A DNA stretch of 64,000 bases from Breoghania corrubedonensis (GTDB taxonomy: Bacteria > Pseudomonadota > Alphaproteobacteria > Rhizobiales > Stappiaceae): contig NZ_QAYG01000002.1 of assembly GCF_003053845.1 (NCBI RefSeq), positions 467,253 to 531,252 of the forward strand, given 5' to 3'. Below are positions 36,868 through 45,574 of the stretch, piece by piece. The translations under genes and the position numbers were made by a program. The notes below the pieces were generated by a model, which saw nothing but the letters and a program-made list of their open reading frames with translations, was not told where the DNA came from and made no database searches. The stretch's first letter is position 1. Every line of letters starts with the position of its first letter.

Positions 36868-37890
36868 ATGACGCGTCATCTCATCCTCTTCGCCTTCGCC
36901 GCGGCGCTGCCGCTGGCCGGCATGGTGCCCGGCGGCCTGCCGGGCATGGAAGGCAGCGCCCAGGCAAGCCCCCTGGCTGCGGAACGCCCGGTTCTGCGCG
37001 GTAAGGTTACCGCCACCCGCGCGCTCCTCACCATCGCCGACTTCTTCGAAAACCCCGGCCCCAACGCCGACCAGCCCCTGTTCCGCGCGCCCGATCTGGG
37101 CCGCACCGGCACCGTACCCGCGCTCGACGTGTTGCGCCGGGCCCGCGCCGCCGGTCTCACCGATGCCGACACCTCCGGCGTGCGCGACGTCATCGTGCAC
37201 CGCGCCGCGCTGACCATCGGCCCCGACCAGCTGCGCCGGATGATCCGCGAGGCGTTGCAGGAGCGCACCGGCATCGATGCCTCAGAGGATCTCGAAATCG
37301 AATATTCGGGCGACCTGCCGACACTGACCGCCGATCCGGCGGCGCTGGAGCCGGTCAAGCTCGCCCGCCTCTCCTACTCGCCGCACAGCGGCCGGTTCGA
37401 CGCCGTCTTCTCCGTGGATCTCGATAAGAGCCAGACCGCGTTCGCCGTCGCCGGGCTCGCGATCGAGACCGCAAGTATCGTCACCTTTTCCCGCCGCCTT
37501 TCGCGCGGCGACATGGTCACGGCGCACGATCTGGAAACCACCCGCGTTCCCCGCACAGCTCTGCGCGAGGGCACGGTCACCGATCCCGACGACATCATCG
37601 GCATGGCCGTTCGCCGCGCCCAGATGCCCGGCCGCGTGCTGGTGAAGCGCGACTTCGAGGAGCCGATTGCGGTTGAACGGCGCTCCCGCGTGATCATCAC
37701 CTACGAGATCTCCGGCCTGAAGCTGACCGTCCAGGGCGAAGCCATGGCCGATGCCGTGAAGGGCGACGTCATCGACGTGCTCAACATCCAGTCCCGCCGG
37801 ACCATCCAGGCGGTCGTGACCGGCCCCGGCCGGGTATCCGTCCAGCCGCGCACCGCGCGCGTGGCGAGCCTCGAGGAGCACGTGAAATGA
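36868..37890 (+). CDS. flgA: flagellar P-ring chaperone FlgA
   Basis: The 340-residue exported protein (hydrophobic signal about 1-33) assists assembly of the P-ring made of FlgI in the periplasm. The C-terminal SAF/FlgA domain is seen in SIVTFSRRLSRGDMVTAHDLE, GMAVRRAQMPGRVLVKRDFEEP and ITYEISGLKLTVQGEAMADAVKGD. It is 18 bp after flgG, and its stop overlaps flgH by 4 nt. Confidence 0.95.
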   Translation: MTRHLILFAFAAALPLAGMVPGGLPGMEGSAQASPLAAERPVLRGKVTATRALLTIADFFENPGPNADQPLFRAPDLGRTGTVPALDVLRRARAAGLTDADTSGVRDVIVHRAALTIGPDQLRRMIREALQERTGIDASEDLEIEYSGDLPTLTADPAALEPVKLARLSYSPHSGRFDAVFSVDLDKSQTAFAVAGLAIETASIVTFSRRLSRGDMVTAHDLETTRVPRTALREGTVTDPDDIIGMAVRRAQMPGRVLVKRDFEEPIAVERRSRVIITYEISGLKLTVQGEAMADAVKGDVIDVLNIQSRRTIQAVVTGPGRVSVQPRTARVASLEEHVK

Positions 37891-38627
37891 CTCCCTTCCG
37901 TATCCTCCTCGTGTCCTCCGCATGCCTGCTCGCAGCGGGCTGCGGCACCGCCGACAAGCTGAAGAACATCGGCAAGGCCCCGGCGCTCAGCGCCATCAAC
38001 GATCCGACCGCGACGCCGGGCTACCGGCCGGTGAAAATGCCGATGCCGCATCCCGAGCCGGTGCATTACGCGGCAAACTCGCTGTGGCAGTCGGGCTCGC
38101 GCTCCTTCTTCAAGGATCAGCGCGCCCGTCAGGTCGGCGACATCCTGACGGTGGTCGTGACGATCACCGACAAGGCCGAGATCGATAACGCCACCGAGCG
38201 CAAGCGTTCCGGCTCCGATTCCATGGGCGCGGGCGGCGCGGTCGGCACGGCCATCGACAAGTTCCTGCTGCCGGCCGGCTCCAGCGCCTCCGACCTTGCC
38301 GACGTCTCCTCCACCTCCAGCCAGTCCGGGTCCGGCACGGTGGACCGCTCCGAAACCCTTGAAACCAAGGTCGCCGCCGTCGTCACCCAGGTGCTGCCCA
38401 ACGGCAACCTGGTCATCGAGGGCCGGCAGGAAGTCCGCGTCAATTTCGAAGTCCGCGAACTGATCGTCGCCGGCGTGATCCGGCCGGAGGACATCGGCGC
38501 GGAAAACACCATCGACAGCGCCAAGATCGCCGAGGCCCGCATCGCCTATGGCGGCCGTGGCCAGATCACCGACGTTCAGCAACCGCGCTACGGATCCCAG
38601 GCGCTCGACATCCTGCTGCCCTTCTGA
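37887..38627 (+). CDS. flgH: flagellar L-ring lipoprotein FlgH
   Basis: The 246-residue outer-membrane L-ring protein has a lipobox LAAGC with the lipidated Cys at residue 19. Family blocks NSLWQSGSRSFFKDQRARQVGDILTV (split by composition), NLVIEGRQEVRVNFEVREL and GVIRPEDIGAENTIDSAKIAEARI are present. Start and flgA stop overlap (ATGA). It ends the flgF operon. Confidence 0.97.
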   Translation: MTPFRILLVSSACLLAAGCGTADKLKNIGKAPALSAINDPTATPGYRPVKMPMPHPEPVHYAANSLWQSGSRSFFKDQRARQVGDILTVVVTITDKAEIDNATERKRSGSDSMGAGGAVGTAIDKFLLPAGSSASDLADVSSTSSQSGSGTVDRSETLETKVAAVVTQVLPNGNLVIEGRQEVRVNFEVRELIVAGVIRPEDIGAENTIDSAKIAEARIAYGGRGQITDVQQPRYGSQALDILLPF

Positions 38628-38844
38628 CGCCTCCCTTGCGGTGTCGCCGGGATTTCTTCCGGCGGCGCCTTCCCCTCTCCCCGGAGAGCTCACTCCCCAG
38701 AGCTCTCTTCCAAGCCGCTCTCCCCGCTCCCCGGGCAGGACGGCTGATTGAGGGCGCGGTGCAATGCTCCCCAAGCGCACCGCGCCCCGACCTCTTGACG
38801 GGCGGACACGCCACCCTCACGCTCCCCCCTTGCGCACTCAAAGA

Positions 38845-38868
38845 AAAAGCCGCCCGAAGGCGGCTTTT
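38845..38868. terminator. bidirectional terminator between flgH and dksA
   Basis: A perfect 10 bp stem AAAAGCCGCC / GGCGGCTTTT with loop CGAA gives T-runs on both strands. It lies 46 bp past the dksA stop and 220 bp past the flgH stop; the minus strand (TTTTTCTTT) is the better match, so dksA is the main client. Confidence 0.9.
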
Positions 38869-38913
38869 GATTCAGTCTCAACGGTTCTGCCTTCCTGAAG
38901 AAGGCGTCCCGGA

Positions 38914-39330
38914 TCAATCGTCCCGGTAAACTCGCTCGCGCCGTTCGTGGCGTTCCTGGGCTTCGAGTGACAGGGTCGCGATCGGGCGGGCGTCGAGACG
39001 CTTCACCGAGATCGGTTCTCCCGTTTCCTCGCAATAGCCGTAGGAACCGTCTTCGATCCGCTGCAATGCAGCATCGATCTTGGAGATGAGTTTACGCTGC
39101 CGGTCGCGCGCACGCAGCTCTATAGAACGATCGGATTCCGAAGATGCGCGATCCGCGAGATCAGGATGATTTTGGCTCTCCTCCTGCAGATGGGCCAGAG
39201 TTTCTCTGCTCTCACGCAGGATATCTTCTCTCCAGGCGAGCAGCTTCGAGCGGAAATACTCGCGCTGCCTCTCATTCATGAACGGTTCGCCCTCGTGAGG
39301 ACGATAATCAACTTCGACTTCAACCGTCAT
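38914..39330 (-). CDS. dksA: DksA-type RNA polymerase-binding transcription factor with reduced Cys set
   Basis: The 138-residue protein binds the RNA polymerase secondary channel and, with ppGpp, adjusts transcription of stress and rRNA genes. It has the coiled coil (about 20-95) with the conserved tip-like DLADRASSESDRSIELRARDR and the C-terminal fold GSYGYCEETGEPISVKRLDARPIA (in pieces). Of the four classic zinc Cys only one remains, in GYCEETG; the second pair is replaced by TLSLEAQ. Similar single-Cys DksA proteins are known in alphaproteobacteria. GGAGTG precedes the ATG. It is monocistronic. Confidence 0.95.
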   Translation of the reverse strand: MTVEVEVDYRPHEGEPFMNERQREYFRSKLLAWREDILRESRETLAHLQEESQNHPDLADRASSESDRSIELRARDRQRKLISKIDAALQRIEDGSYGYCEETGEPISVKRLDARPIATLSLEAQERHERRERVYRDD

Positions 39331-39577
39331 GGATCACTCCGAAAACCTAACGAGGCCGCGCGGAATATAGCGATCACGCCTACAACCCGCAACGACGATG
39401 TCGGGAAAAACTAACCCATGCGTGATTTTAGGCAGTTATGACCCGGAACGACTACGTACTGGGCACACAAGCGGGCCCGCAACGTCTCCCGTGAAGGCCG
39501 CAGGCACCGGCCCGGAGAGGGAAAACGATTCTCCGCGCCCGAAGGTTCCGCCAGCCTCCCGCTCCCGCGCCGCGATC

Positions 39578-40000
39578 TCAGTCGGGAAAGCGGCCGAGCT
39601 TTGCCAGCTCCACGCGCGCGCGCAGGTCGATTTCGTCAATCACCGCCTCAAGCCGGGGATCGCCGGATGGAAGCCGGGTCTGCACGAGTTGAAGGATCCG
39701 GTCGAGGCGCGCTTCCGGCATGACGCCGGCCAGAAGGTCGGCCTTCATCTCTTCCAGCGCATCGAGAAGATCGTGGCCGCGTTTTGTCGCCCCCCGGCGT
39801 TTGCCGGTAAGCGGATCCTCGACTTCCTGAAGCGACAGGAGCGCATCGACCGCATACGTCGAACTGACGCCGCCGGACACGCTTGAGCGATCCGCCTCCT
39901 CGCCGGAGGTCGGCGCGAAGGTCGAGCCGGACTTCGATGTCCCCTTCGCACCCGACCGCTTCTGGATGCCGGAGCCTGAGGTCGGTCCGCCGATCCGCAT
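39578..40000 (-). CDS. fliX: flagellar assembly regulator FliX
   Basis: The 140-residue protein starts MRIGGPTSGSGIQ, has a disordered Ser/Gly N-terminus (to about 45), and then the conserved FliX core YAVDALLSLQEVEDP and GHDLLDALEEMKADLLAG. In Caulobacter FliX links early basal-body assembly to activity of the sigma-54 activator FlbD. The gene is divergent from flgI, as in several alphaproteobacteria. Its presence supports FlbD control of the sigma-54 promoters found here. Confidence 0.92.
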   Translation of the reverse strand: MRIGGPTSGSGIQKRSGAKGTSKSGSTFAPTSGEEADRSSVSGGVSSTYAVDALLSLQEVEDPLTGKRRGATKRGHDLLDALEEMKADLLAGVMPEARLDRILQLVQTRLPSGDPRLEAVIDEIDLRARVELAKLGRFPD

Positions 40001-40127
40001 GACGCTTGTCCCGCTTGTGTCTCGCCCGTCGGTCGCCGGATGGAGCGTCCGCCATCAGAAGGCGGACCGGCCATGACCGATACAACGGGCAGAAATTTCC
40101 GAAATCCCGGGGCTTTCCGGGGCACTA

Positions 40128-40143
40128 GGCAGATTTTGCCGGG
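40128..40143 (+). promoter_or_regulatory. FlbD ftr-like element upstream of flgI
   Basis: GGCA-GATTT-TGCCGGG forms an imperfect palindrome whose right half TTGCCGGG is identical to that at the flgF promoter. It is about 100 bp upstream of the sigma-54 element, the usual distance for ftr sites. Confidence 0.5.
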
Positions 40144-40240
40144 TCACCACAGCCAGCCTGAGTCTAGCAGCCCGCACAGAACACTCCAAATCATTATCGT
40201 TTTCAATCCGTTAAAGACGGGACACGAACAGCCGACCGAC

Positions 40241-40256
40241 TGGCACGCTCCTCGCA
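40241..40256 (+). promoter_or_regulatory. sigma-54 promoter of the flgI operon
   Basis: TGGCAC-GCTCC-TCGCA has GG and GC exactly 10 bases apart and the full TGGCAC -24 box. It is 44 bp upstream of the flgI start codon. Confidence 0.78.
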
Positions 40257-40299
40257 TTCAAAAGCACGCAAATCAAACACGTTGCGCGGATCGCCCTAA

Positions 40300-41412
40300 A
40301 TGTTCCTGGTTTCCCGTCTTCGCCTCATCGTCCTCGTCACCGTGACGCTTGCCGCCACCGCCGCGTGGCCGGCCTCGCGCATCAAGGACATCGCCGATTT
40401 CGAGGGTATCCGCGAAAACCAGCTCATCGGCTACGGCCTGGTGGTTGGCCTGCAGGGCACCGGCGACACGTTGAACAACGCCCCCTTCACCAAGCAGAGC
40501 CTTCAGGCGATGCTGGAACGGCTCGGCGTCAACATTCGCGGCGCAGACCTCAAGACCCAGAACGTCGCCGCCGTGATGGTCACCGCCAACCTGCCGGCCT
40601 TCACCACCCAGGGCTCGCGCATCGACGTGACGGTGAGCGCCATGGGCGACGCCGACAGCCTTCAGGGCGGCACCTTGCTGGTAACCCCGCTGATCGGCGC
40701 CGACGGTGAGGTTTACGCCATCGCGCAAGGCCCGCTCGCCATCGGCGGTTTCTCCGCACAGGGTGCGGCCGCCTCCATCACGCAAGGCGTGCCGACCTCC
40801 GGGCGCATCTCCAACGGGGCGGTGGTGGAGCGCGAGCTGAACTTCAAGCTCGCCTCCATGACGTCGCTGCGGCTGCAGCTGCGCAATCCGGACCTGACCA
40901 CCTCGCGCCGCATCGCGCTTGCCATCAACGAGTTGATCGGCCTGCCGACCGCCGAACCGATGGACCCGGCCACCGTGCGCCTGACCCTGCCGCGCGACTT
41001 CGACGGCAACATCGTCGACCTGATGACCGACATCGAACAGTTGCGGATCGAGCCGGACCTGCCCGCCAAGATCGTCATCGACGAGAAGTCCGGCATCATC
41101 GTCATGGGGCAGAACGTCAAGGTCTCCACCGTCGCCGTCGCCCAGGGCAACCTGACGGTAACGATCGCGGAGAGCCCGGTCGTCTCCCAGCCGCAGCCTT
41201 TCGCCAATGGCCAGACCGCCGTGGTGCCGCGCACCGACGTGACGGTTACCGACGGCGCGGAACGCAAGGTCGCGGTGGTCAACGAGAGCGTGACCCTGCA
41301 GCAGCTCGTCGACGGGCTCAACGCGCTGGGCATCGGACCGCGCGACCTGATCACGATCCTGCAGGCGATCAAGGCGGCAGGCGCGCTGCAAGCCGAAATC
41401 GAGGTGATCTGA
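40300..41412 (+). CDS. flgI: flagellar P-ring protein FlgI
   Basis: The 370-residue periplasmic ring protein has a signal peptide (to about 27, TAAWPA) and the conserved mature start SRIKDIADFEGIRENQLIGYG. Other blocks are GLQGTGDTLNNAPFT, GADLKTQNVAAVMVTANLPAF and, near the C-terminus, LQQLVDGLNALGIGPRDLITI. Its stop overlaps the start of the rod-binding gene by one base (TGATG). Confidence 0.98.
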   Translation: MFLVSRLRLIVLVTVTLAATAAWPASRIKDIADFEGIRENQLIGYGLVVGLQGTGDTLNNAPFTKQSLQAMLERLGVNIRGADLKTQNVAAVMVTANLPAFTTQGSRIDVTVSAMGDADSLQGGTLLVTPLIGADGEVYAIAQGPLAIGGFSAQGAAASITQGVPTSGRISNGAVVERELNFKLASMTSLRLQLRNPDLTTSRRIALAINELIGLPTAEPMDPATVRLTLPRDFDGNIVDLMTDIEQLRIEPDLPAKIVIDEKSGIIVMGQNVKVSTVAVAQGNLTVTIAESPVVSQPQPFANGQTAVVPRTDVTVTDGAERKVAVVNESVTLQQLVDGLNALGIGPRDLITILQAIKAAGALQAEIEVI

Positions 41413-41747
41413 TGGAAGCGAACACCACCAGCCTCCTGAGCCAGCCGACGCTGACCAGCCTGAAAGCCGCGCAGGCGGCGACCCTGAACGGCCATGGAGT
41501 TTCCAAAGACTCCAAGGTCAACAAGGTTTCCAAGGAATTCGAGTCCCAGTTCCTCCACCAGATGATCGACTCCATGTTCGAGACCATCGAGGGCGGCGGA
41601 ACCTTCGGAGACTCCAACGCCTCGCAGATCTGGCGGGGCATGCTCTCGCAGCAATACGCCAATTCCATCGTCGACGCCGGCGGCATCGGTATCGCCGACA
41701 GCGTTCAGCGCGAACTCATCGCCATGCAGGAAGGCACGTCTCAATGA
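41412..41747 (+). CDS. flgJ: rod-binding protein (FlgJ N-terminal domain only)
   Basis: The 111-residue protein matches only the rod-capping half of FlgJ (SKEFESQFLHQMIDSMFETI, GGTFGDSNASQIWRGMLSQQYA). The C-terminal muramidase domain of enterobacterial FlgJ is absent, as is usual in alphaproteobacteria, so a separate enzyme must open the peptidoglycan. It overlaps flgI by one base and the next gene by 4 nt. Confidence 0.93.
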   Translation: MEANTTSLLSQPTLTSLKAAQAATLNGHGVSKDSKVNKVSKEFESQFLHQMIDSMFETIEGGGTFGDSNASQIWRGMLSQQYANSIVDAGGIGIADSVQRELIAMQEGTSQ

Positions 41748-42235
41748 CCGCGACTTTTGACCAGAACACCGCGATGCGGGACAACGCGCGCGAGCCGATC
41801 CACACGCGCACGGAAGCGGAAGAGGAATGCGCCAGGCTGCGCGGCACGATGGACGACCTGCTGGCCGCCATCGAGCAGGAAACGGCGCTGCTGCGCGCAG
41901 GCAAGTTGCGCGAGGCAGGCGAGATGCAGCCGCGCAAGGCCGAACTCATGCAGAACTACATCCAGCAGCTCAACCGCACCCGCGACAATTCCGTGGCGCT
42001 CGGCAATCTCGCCCCCACCGCCGTGGCGGAACTGCGGCGTGGGCATTCCGAGTTCCAGGCGGTGCTGAAGATCAACCTCGCGGTGCTTTCGACCGCGCGC
42101 GAGGTGACCGAGAAGCTGGTGCGGTCCGTCGCCCAGAGTGTCGGCGTCGCGGAAAGCCCCAAGACCTATGGCCGTGGCGCCGTCCCCCCCAGGGGCGAGT
42201 CCATGCGCGGCCTCGCGGTCAACCGGAACCTGTGA
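41744..42235 (+). CDS. flgN: FlgN-like flagellar export chaperone
   Basis: The 163-residue protein is a predicted helical hairpin: ECARLRGTMDDLLAAIEQETALL, then a turn, then KAELMQNYIQQLNRTRDN and HSEFQAVLKINLAVLSTAREV. This fits the FlgN family that escorts hook-junction proteins FlgK and FlgL. Sequence identity in this family is low, so the assignment rests on helical pattern plus position after flgI and flgJ. It is coupled to flgJ by an ATGA overlap. Confidence 0.78.
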   Translation: MTATFDQNTAMRDNAREPIHTRTEAEEECARLRGTMDDLLAAIEQETALLRAGKLREAGEMQPRKAELMQNYIQQLNRTRDNSVALGNLAPTAVAELRRGHSEFQAVLKINLAVLSTAREVTEKLVRSVAQSVGVAESPKTYGRGAVPPRGESMRGLAVNRNL

Positions 42236-42318
42236 CAGACACCACGCAGCCATGCCGCGCGACCTGCCGCAGAGACGATACCCGTCGCCGCAAGGTCCGC
42301 GCCGCAAGAAAAGACGTT

Positions 42319-42338
42319 GGCCGCGCCCGTGCGCGGCC
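42319..42338 (+). terminator. hairpin after the flgI operon, possible terminator
   Basis: GGCCGCGC-CCGT-GCGCGGCC is a perfect 8 bp stem 84 bp past the flgN-like stop, without a T-run. A similar GC-only hairpin follows recA. Confidence 0.4.
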
Positions 42339-42403
42339 GCTTCACCACGGCAAGACGGGCTGCGAATGGGCAATTTTCGCAAAAGACGAAATGATCCGCA
42401 GAA

Positions 42404-42433
42404 CCGTCAAGAGAGCCGTACACCTCTTGACGG
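42404..42433. repeat. perfect 10 bp inverted repeat before flaG
   Basis: CCGTCAAGAG and CTCTTGACGG are separated by 10 bases. There is no T-run, so it could be an operator or RNA hairpin. It is about 246 bp upstream of the flaG-like start. Confidence 0.5.
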
Positions 42434-42678
42434 CAACCCGCAGCGCTTTCATCATGCGCACCGGAACAGGTGGAAGGTGCTGATTTGAAAACATTTTTTT
42501 CAATGTCATTTCTTTCGATGGCAAAATGCCGAATCAGCGCATGCCGCAGCGCACGCTGAAACCTTTTAAATTTTGTTAAAATTTTACCTCTTTCCTTTCC
42601 ATTCCGGTCAGATGCGGGCTATATACTTTGCTACCGCAAGATGGGCTCATTGAATATTGGAGCCCGAAGGAGATCGCC

Positions 42679-43086
42679 ATGGATTCGGGAGTGATCAAAC
42701 CCGTTTCGGCATTGGCTCAGGCCGTAACGTCGCAAGCCCAATACGCAATGCGTTCGGCAGCGGCAAACGAAACGGAATTGCCGGCCGAACAGGTCGTAAC
42801 GCCCGCCACCGAAAGTGACGGCAGCGCGAGGTCGCGTGCGGAGGCGGAACGCCGGGACGACCGGCCGCTCAAACGCGAGAACTACTTCGACCAGGAAACC
42901 GATACGCTGATCTTCCGCGCGACAGACCCCTCAACGGGCGAGGTTGTGCGCCAGATCCCGGAAGAGGCGCTGCTGCGCCTGCGTCAGGCCCTGGCCAGTC
43001 AGACGGCCACCAATATTCCCGCAGCCGGCGCACAGGCAAGCATCGGAACCGGATCGAGCGAACCGACCGTCAGCCGCACCTTGTAA
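42679..43086 (+). CDS. flaG: FlaG-like flagellar protein
   Basis: The 135-residue protein starts MDSGVIKPVSALAQAV with a perfect GAAGGAG six bases upstream. The C-terminal half has ENYFDQETDTLIFRATDPSTGEVVRQIPEEALLRL (in pieces), the FlaG signature of a beta hairpin followed by VVRQIPEE. FlaG influences filament length in other bacteria. It lies directly before the flagellin genes, fitting such a role. An in-frame upstream ATG at 42628 has no ribosome site. Confidence 0.85.
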   Translation: MDSGVIKPVSALAQAVTSQAQYAMRSAAANETELPAEQVVTPATESDGSARSRAEAERRDDRPLKRENYFDQETDTLIFRATDPSTGEVVRQIPEEALLRLRQALASQTATNIPAAGAQASIGTGSSEPTVSRTL

Positions 43087-43396
43087 GGGCGCACGCGACC
43101 AAACGCGAAAGGCCGCATCCTCGGCCCTCCCCTTACTGTGCCCGCCGTACGCCCCCCCCGCATTTTCATTTGTTGCCATTTTCTCCGCCAGTTTCCTCTC
43201 CGACCGTTTCGTGCCCCCTCCTTCATTCCAGTCGCCCCCTCCTCCCGACCGATACTATTTCCCCTCAAGTCGATCGCCCGGGCTCCGCTTCATTGTTGAG
43301 ACCGGATTGGCGCCGCAGACCCCGGACCACCCAAACGGAGGGAACCGGACTTGACGGCCCGCGCCGACCTTTGGATGAGCGTCATCGAGAAATCCC

Positions 43397-43439
43397 CGCG
43401 AAAGCCGTGGGGCCGGCGTGCAGCCCCACGGCTTTCGCG
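43397..43439. repeat. perfect 17 bp hairpin between flaG and flagellin 1
   Basis: CGCGAAAGCCGTGGGGC and GCCCCACGGCTTTCGCG pair completely around a 9-base loop. No T-run follows, so it may be a transcript-end hairpin or an RNA structure; function not known. Confidence 0.7.
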
Positions 43440-43846
43440 CGCGCACGCAAACCGGATAATCGAGCGACAACACCTTCGCCCGCACGGCGCCGCTTACAGC
43501 GCGCGCAAGAAGGCCGGCGAACCACATCTCCGCCCCTGCCTCGCGCGGCCTTAAAGCCCCATCCGGCCCGCCACCCCGCATCGCTTTCCGCCATTTCGGA
43601 GGGTCCGCATGCCAGACAATGGTATTTTTGACGTTCAGTAATATACTTATTATTTCCCTAAAGTACTTTGGCTTTTACGAAAATGTAATATAAACCCCCT
43701 CCCAAACATTGCTATATATAACAATAATTCAGACCATAACAGGCCGAAACTATCGTCATAAATCTCATTAGTGTCACTATTTACTTCGAGTTCACTTTCG
43801 TTTTTACCATCAGTTAAGACCTTAGACTTAGCGTCACCTGCGTTCA

Positions 43847-43887
43847 CCCAGAACGGGTGCTCTGTTCCCAGAACGAGGAAAACTGTA
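43847..43887 (+). promoter_or_regulatory. conserved flagellin leader element, gene 1
   Basis: CCCAGAACGGG begins exactly 41 bases before the start codon, followed by TGTTCCCAGAACGAGGAA. The same 11-mer at the same distance occurs before flagellin gene 2, followed by TGTTCCAAGAAAGGAA. This could be a target of post-transcriptional control such as FlbT. Confidence 0.55.
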
Positions 43888-45441
43888 ATGGCTGATATCA
43901 CTCTCTCCGCCGGCGTCCGTCAGAACCTGCTCTCTCTGCAGTCCACCGCGGACCTGATGGCGACGACACAGAACCGTCTCGCCACCGGCAAGAAGGTCAA
44001 CTCGGCGCTCGACAACCCGACCAACTTCTTCACCTCCTCCTCGCTTCAGTCGCGGGCAAGCGATCTGGATTCGCTGATGGACTCCATGTCCAACGGCATC
44101 AAGACGCTGGAGGCCGCGGATAACGGTCTGACGTCGATCACCAACACGCTGGAATCGATGCAGTCCACGTTGCGTCAGGCGCGTCAGGACAAGTCCTTCG
44201 AGACCACGTCCTACTCGGTTGACGTGGGCTCCACCCCGGCCGGCACCGAGCAGCTGTCGCTGTCGGGCGGTTCGGTCGGCACCACGGCCGTCGATATCGA
44301 CCTCACCCAGTCGCAGGGCGTCGCCACCGGTTCCGGCTTCGCTGCCCTCGACTTCGACAGCGCCGCCGACGACTCCTATGCCGGCACGATGAGCTTCGAT
44401 GTCGCCATCGACGGCGGCACCGCGCAGACCGTGGCCATCTCCGCGACCGATGCCGACACGCTGTCGATCTCCATCGATGGCGGCACCGCGACCACGTTCG
44501 ACGTCGCCGACGTCGAGGCGGTCACCGCTGACGAACTGGCTTCCGTGATCAACGCCGGCTTCGACGCCAACAGCGTTGCCATCACCGCCAGCACCGACGG
44601 CGGCGAGCTCGTGCTCACCTCCGACACAGCCTCCGACAGCTCCACCGCCGCTGTCACCGTGTCGGCCGTCGCGGAAACCCTGGCAGGCTCCTCCGACTCC
44701 GGCCTCGGCGCCGCTGTCAGCAGCCTGGGCAGCACCACCGCGAAGACTGTCGATACGCTGGTCTCCGAGATCAATGCCAACAGCTCGCTCGACGAGAAGG
44801 TTCGCGCGTCGAACGACAACGGCAAGCTGCGCCTGGAAAACCAGTCCACGCAGGATCTCACCGTAACCGGTGTGACCGCGTCGACGGGCACCGTTGACGG
44901 TGGCACAGGCACGGGCACGATCGGCGGCAACACGGTGCGCGCCGATCTGGCCGACCAGTTCAACGAACTGCGCGACCAGCTCGACAAGCTGTCGGATGAT
45001 GCCTCCTTCAACGGTATCAACCTGCTGCGTGGCGACAAGCTGACGATCACCTTCAACGAGACCGGCACTTCGACGATCGACATCCAGACCAAGAACGGCG
45101 AGACCGTCAACGCCGGCACCCTGGGTATCTCCGATATCGCGGAAGCCGATCTGGACAGCGACACCAACATCGACACGTTGCTGACCGGTGTGAAGGACGC
45201 GATCAATACGGTTCGTTCGCAGTCTTCGGCCTTCGGCTCGAACCTTTCGATCGTGGAAAACCGTCAGGAATTCACGACCGCGATGATCAACACGCTGGAA
45301 ACCGGCGCCGACAATCTGGTGCTGGCCGACGGCAACGAGGAAGCGGCGAACATGCTGGCCCTGCAGACGCGCCAGCAGCTCTCCTCAACAGCCCTGTCCC
45401 TGGCATCCCAGGCCGATCAGGCGCCGCTGCGTCTCTTCTAA
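43888..45441 (+). CDS. flagellin 1
   Basis: The 517-residue filament subunit has conserved ends that polymerise (start MADITLSAGVRQNLLSLQST, with NRLATGKKVNSALDNPTNFF; end ANMLALQTRQQLSSTALSLA) and a variable middle (about 110-330) exposed on the filament. The middle contains DFDSAADDSYAGTMSFDVAIDG and VADVEAVTADELASVINAGFD, shared with flagellin 3. GAGGA precedes the ATG at 43888; an earlier in-frame ATG at 43771 lies in the AT-rich leader and is not used. A terminator follows. Confidence 0.97.
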   Translation: MADITLSAGVRQNLLSLQSTADLMATTQNRLATGKKVNSALDNPTNFFTSSSLQSRASDLDSLMDSMSNGIKTLEAADNGLTSITNTLESMQSTLRQARQDKSFETTSYSVDVGSTPAGTEQLSLSGGSVGTTAVDIDLTQSQGVATGSGFAALDFDSAADDSYAGTMSFDVAIDGGTAQTVAISATDADTLSISIDGGTATTFDVADVEAVTADELASVINAGFDANSVAITASTDGGELVLTSDTASDSSTAAVTVSAVAETLAGSSDSGLGAAVSSLGSTTAKTVDTLVSEINANSSLDEKVRASNDNGKLRLENQSTQDLTVTGVTASTGTVDGGTGTGTIGGNTVRADLADQFNELRDQLDKLSDDASFNGINLLRGDKLTITFNETGTSTIDIQTKNGETVNAGTLGISDIAEADLDSDTNIDTLLTGVKDAINTVRSQSSAFGSNLSIVENRQEFTTAMINTLETGADNLVLADGNEEAANMLALQTRQQLSSTALSLASQADQAPLRLF

Positions 45442-45469
45442 GCCGAAGAGACATCGCGAGACGACATCG

Positions 45470-45502
45470 AACGGCGGGGCCTCAGGCTCCGCCGTTTTCT
45501 TT
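45470..45502 (+). terminator. terminator of flagellin 1
   Basis: Stem AACGGCGG-GCC / GGC-CCGCCGTT with TTTTCTTTT after it, 28 bp past the stop. Its flank (CATCGCGAGACGA) is shared with the terminator of flagellin 2. Confidence 0.92.
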
Positions 45503-45561
45503 TGCCCCTCCCGCTTTTGTCCGCTCGCGAGCGAGCGAGCTACGCGCGGCCCGTCGCACAC

Positions 45562-45574
45562 CGACAAATTGTCG
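45562..45574. repeat. 13 bp palindrome between flagellin 1 and 2
   Basis: CGACAA-A-TTGTCG is a perfect palindrome, one base per half-site away from the CGGCAA/TTGCCG ftr-like sites. It is 200 bp upstream of the CtrA box. Whether it binds FlbD is unknown. Confidence 0.45.

Larger units (their letters stand above)
40001..40299. other. divergent fliX/flgI promoter region
   Basis: This gap contains an ftr-like element (40128-40143) and the sigma-54 promoter of flgI (40241-40256). No gene is present. Confidence 0.65.
42236..42678. other. intergenic region flgN-like / flaG-like
   Basis: The gap holds two perfect hairpins (42319-42338 and 42404-42433) in its first half and an AT-rich promoter stretch (about 42480-42660, with TTTTGTTAAAATTTTAC) before the flaG-like gene. 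No gene is recognised. Confidence 0.55.
43087..43887. other. intergenic region before the first flagellin gene
   Basis: This 800 bp gap has three parts: a C/T-rich tract on the plus strand (about 43105-43266), a perfect 17 bp hairpin (43397-43439), and a strikingly AT-rich block (about 43610-43830) that leads into the flagellin leader. I see no sigma-54 element for this flagellin gene and no coding sequence. Confidence 0.6.
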
